Part shown: positions 5,934-7,509 of the stretch, in pieces
Position numbering within the stretch: position 1 is the stretch's first letter
How the letters are laid out: each line of letters starts with the position of its first letter
Notes under the pieces: generated by a model
What the model was told of the DNA's origin: nothing
The model's input: only the letters and a program-made list of their open reading frames with translations
The model's database searches: none
Translations under genes and position numbers: made by a program
Source: CAWELS01 sp964468205
Lineage (GTDB): Bacteria > Acidobacteriota > Terriglobia > Bryobacterales > Bryobacteraceae
Assembly (NCBI GenBank): GCA_964468205.1
Contig: CAYXVG010000139.1
Coordinates: 1 to 7,509, forward strand
Direction: 5' to 3'
DNA length: 7,509 bases

Positions 5934-7016
5934 CTATGTTTGATCGTCCACCAGTTCATTGGCCACTAAGCCCGGCAGCTTTGCAAACGTAGTTCGTACG
6001 AGACGGAACCTGTTCTCGGCTCCTGGACCGAGAAGAGCCCTGAATCGCTGTTCGACTATTCCTCTGCCATCCGGATCGAGTACCCAAAAGCGCTTTATCC
6101 TCGTACTGCCCACCGATCCCAAGGCGAAGAGATATCGAAAAAAGGAATCAGTTTCAGTCAGCGAATACCCACACACAAAGATGTTCTCTGCCTCGGACAA
6201 TTCCAATGCCGCTTGTCGCCAAACCCTTGCAAGACTTGAATGATATGGCCCCTTGCTCCAGGTTGGAGGGACGATCGCAGCTTCTCCATCCACGTCTGAT
6301 TCGCAATGAGTTAGCCCACTGCTAGCCAGATGGGAGCTAATTGCGAACCGGATCGTTCCCTCTGGTTCGCTCTGATCAATCAGGTTGAAATGACGACCGG
6401 CAAAGTAGTCGTTGAGCCTCCAAGGAACAACGCCGCGACACTTAGAACAGCGAGTCCAGTTTAGTGATCCATGAAGTTTAAGTAGGGCCGGACCCTGTCT
6501 CCCGGATTCGTCATTCACAAAGTACCTAGGATCATATCCAGTGAAATGAAAAGCGTAGTCCAGCAACAGATCATAGTTGAACGTGATCACGGATGAGCGG
6601 CGTTTCGGCCTGCGACGATCAAGCTTTCCAATGAGTTTTGCGAGAGCCAGATGAGAAGGTGAGCCCGTGACACGATCGCTCGAATACTGCATCTGGATTG
6701 AGGATTCCAGAGTCTGAACGATAACTGCCCGAAAAGCCTTGATGAGATTCTCAAGCTCCTCACCGGAAAGTCCAGGCAGCCGGCCCGCTAATTGCGCCAT
6801 TTCGAACGCTCCAAAAACGGACTCAAGGTTGTCTAGATTGAGTTGGGCCTTTGAGTGGACTGCTTGAAGAGCAGCTATCGCCCTGAAGACCAACTCAAAC
6901 TCCGACCCAGCCCCCCGCTTCCGAAGCTCATCCGCCCTGTCTAGGAAGTCTGACATCATCGGAGCATGGGCTTCTGCTGAGGCTCCAGCGCCCAAAATGA
7001 ACACAATCTCACTCAT
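5934..7016 (-). CDS. Stand-alone SIR2-like protein, probable NAD-consuming defence effector
   Basis: This 360-residue protein has the SIR2 nucleotide-binding start MSEIVFILGAGAS (GAGAS at 9-13), TFNYD (145-149), LHGS with the presumed catalytic His182 (181-184), and the C-terminal Rossmann motif FVCGYSLTETD (280-290). It resembles the bacterial SIR2_2-type branch rather than housekeeping CobB deacetylases. It has one CxxC (C190, C193), and the usual second CxxC is absent, with only H237-C238 following, so the zinc site is atypical or lost. Such SIR2 domains in Thoeris, short-pAgo, AVS and DSR systems deplete NAD on phage infection. That role is inferred here. No sensor domain is fused and there is no partner on this strand. 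The ATG at 7016 gives the canonical N-terminus. No Shine-Dalgarno sequence is visible; TAGTAT (plus-strand 7029-7034) could be a -10 giving a nearly leaderless transcript. Base composition looks more AT-rich than its neighbours, which suggests separate acquisition. Confidence 0.87.
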   Translation of the reverse strand: MSEIVFILGAGASAEAHAPMMSDFLDRADELRKRGAGSEFELVFRAIAALQAVHSKAQLNLDNLESVFGAFEMAQLAGRLPGLSGEELENLIKAFRAVIVQTLESSIQMQYSSDRVTGSPSHLALAKLIGKLDRRRPKRRSSVITFNYDLLLDYAFHFTGYDPRYFVNDESGRQGPALLKLHGSLNWTRCSKCRGVVPWRLNDYFAGRHFNLIDQSEPEGTIRFAISSHLASSGLTHCESDVDGEAAIVPPTWSKGPYHSSLARVWRQAALELSEAENIFVCGYSLTETDSFFRYLFALGSVGSTRIKRFWVLDPDGRGIVEQRFRALLGPGAENRFRLVRTTFAKLPGLVANELVDDQT

Positions 7017-7359
7017 AGGAATACATTGATACTACAAATGGGACGCCTTCGCTACAGTCACACTTCACAGATCCTCTTCAAGATGCTATGCTTCCGTTGC
7101 AAGAATCCTTAACCTCACAGCGGCAGAATGCCTGGCAAATCAACTCACTCAGCAGCATCCCGACTTCCGATACTCGTTGAGATGATCGAGCGCCGAATCT
7201 ACCTGATCCGCGGCCACAAGGTCATGCTCAGCAACCACCTCGCGGAGCTGTACGGCGTCGAGCCTCGCGTACTCGTCAAGGCCGTGAAGCGCAATATCGA
7301 CCGATTCCCCCGACGACTTCATGTTTCAGTTGACAGCCGAGGAGTTCGACGCCTTGAAA

Positions 7360-7380
7360 GAAATCACAAATTGTGATTTC
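7360..7380. repeat. 21-bp AT-rich palindrome inside the ORF6N remnant
   Basis: GAAATCACAA and TTGTGATTTC are perfect reverse complements around a central A. The AT-rich symmetry stands out in this GC-rich context. It lies in the stretch coding for KEITNCDFK in the restored frame and may be coincidental coding sequence, an operator, or an insertion scar. Confidence 0.6.
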
Positions 7381-7426
7381 AAGTTGGGGCGGAATCCGGC
7401 GAGCCGCACCCTACGCGTTCACCGAA

Positions 7427-7453
7427 GCACGGAGGCCTGCACGGAGGCCTGCA
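7427..7453 (+). repeat. 12-bp tandem duplication (2.25 copies)
   Basis: GCACGGAGGCCT occurs at 7427-7438 and 7439-7450, followed by GCA at 7451-7453. It lies where ORF6N proteins usually continue from YAFTE to a hydrophobic MLS motif. The duplication itself is a multiple of three, so it inserts four codons and does not cause the frameshift. It looks like replication slippage in a gene no longer under selection. Confidence 0.8.
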
Positions 7454-7509
7454 TAATGCTGAGCAAGCCGTCCTTGATCCCGACGGTCTGTCCGGCCACC
7501 ACAGTCGCT

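Larger units (their letters stand above)
7128..7509 (+). pseudogene. Fragmented ORF6N (KilA-N-like DNA-binding) gene, cut by window end
   Basis: ORF6N domains are found in phage and bacterial proteins thought to bind DNA. From ATG 7128 the reading gives IERRIYLIRGHKVML, SNHLAELYGVEPRVLVKAV and RNIDRFP, then loses the pattern. Shifting by one base after the run of five Cs (7307-7311) restores DDFMFQLTAEEFDALK, so one C appears to have been inserted. A second shift near 7410 recovers YAFTE, ending at a TAA (7453-7455). A 12-bp tandem duplication (7427-7450) follows, and MLS (7455-7463) is again in another frame. At least two or three indels mean no full-length protein can be made. The ATG-start fragment alone would end at 7376 as an 82-residue peptide. 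The gene is divergent from the SIR2 gene. It could be read as a degraded phage-type regulator. Confidence 0.8.

Noticed and set aside
5344..5992. Overlapping plus-strand frames around the 78-aa gene, and the minus-strand frame 5451-5933
   Set aside because: These run through the terminator and hairpins and lack coding character; only the frame starting at 5457 is compatible with the terminator position.

Overview
The window looks like part of a mobile or plasmid-derived accessory region from a fairly GC-rich Gram-negative bacterium, most likely a member of the Pseudomonadota. This rests on base composition and on the gene families present. The exact host cannot be read from the sequence.

Layout from left to right. 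(1) Positions 95-1231 (+) hold a decayed plasmid-type replication initiator (RepA-like), readable only by changing frame twice. (2) Positions 1379-4665 (+) hold an intact two-gene unit: a AAA ATPase followed 2 bp later by a large cytoplasmic subtilisin-like serine protease. This is the arrangement of the ietAS module, first described as a toxin-antitoxin/incompatibility locus on an Agrobacterium Ti plasmid and later counted among antiphage defence systems. (3) Positions 4666-5456 are about 790 bp without a convincing gene. They are packed with inverted repeats and contain one perfect DnaA-box sequence beside a TTGACA element and a palindrome, so this may be an origin or leader region, or a structured RNA. 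(4) Positions 5457-5693 (+) encode a 78-residue acidic protein of unknown function, closed by a textbook rho-independent terminator and followed by more inverted repeats. (5) Positions 5934-7016 (-) encode an intact stand-alone SIR2-like protein of 360 residues, probably an NAD-consuming defence effector. (6) From 7128 to the window end lies a fragmented ORF6N (KilA-N-like) gene with several indels.

The intact genes with recognisable activity (AAA ATPase, protease, SIR2) are all plausible immunity or programmed-death functions, while a replication gene on the left and an ORF6N gene on the right are broken. The simplest reading is a defence island on an old integrated plasmid or mobile element: defence cargo has been kept while element-maintenance genes decayed. 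IetA and IetS very probably act together. The SIR2 protein is on the opposite strand and is probably an independent system. I see no tRNA, rRNA, CRISPR array or transposase.
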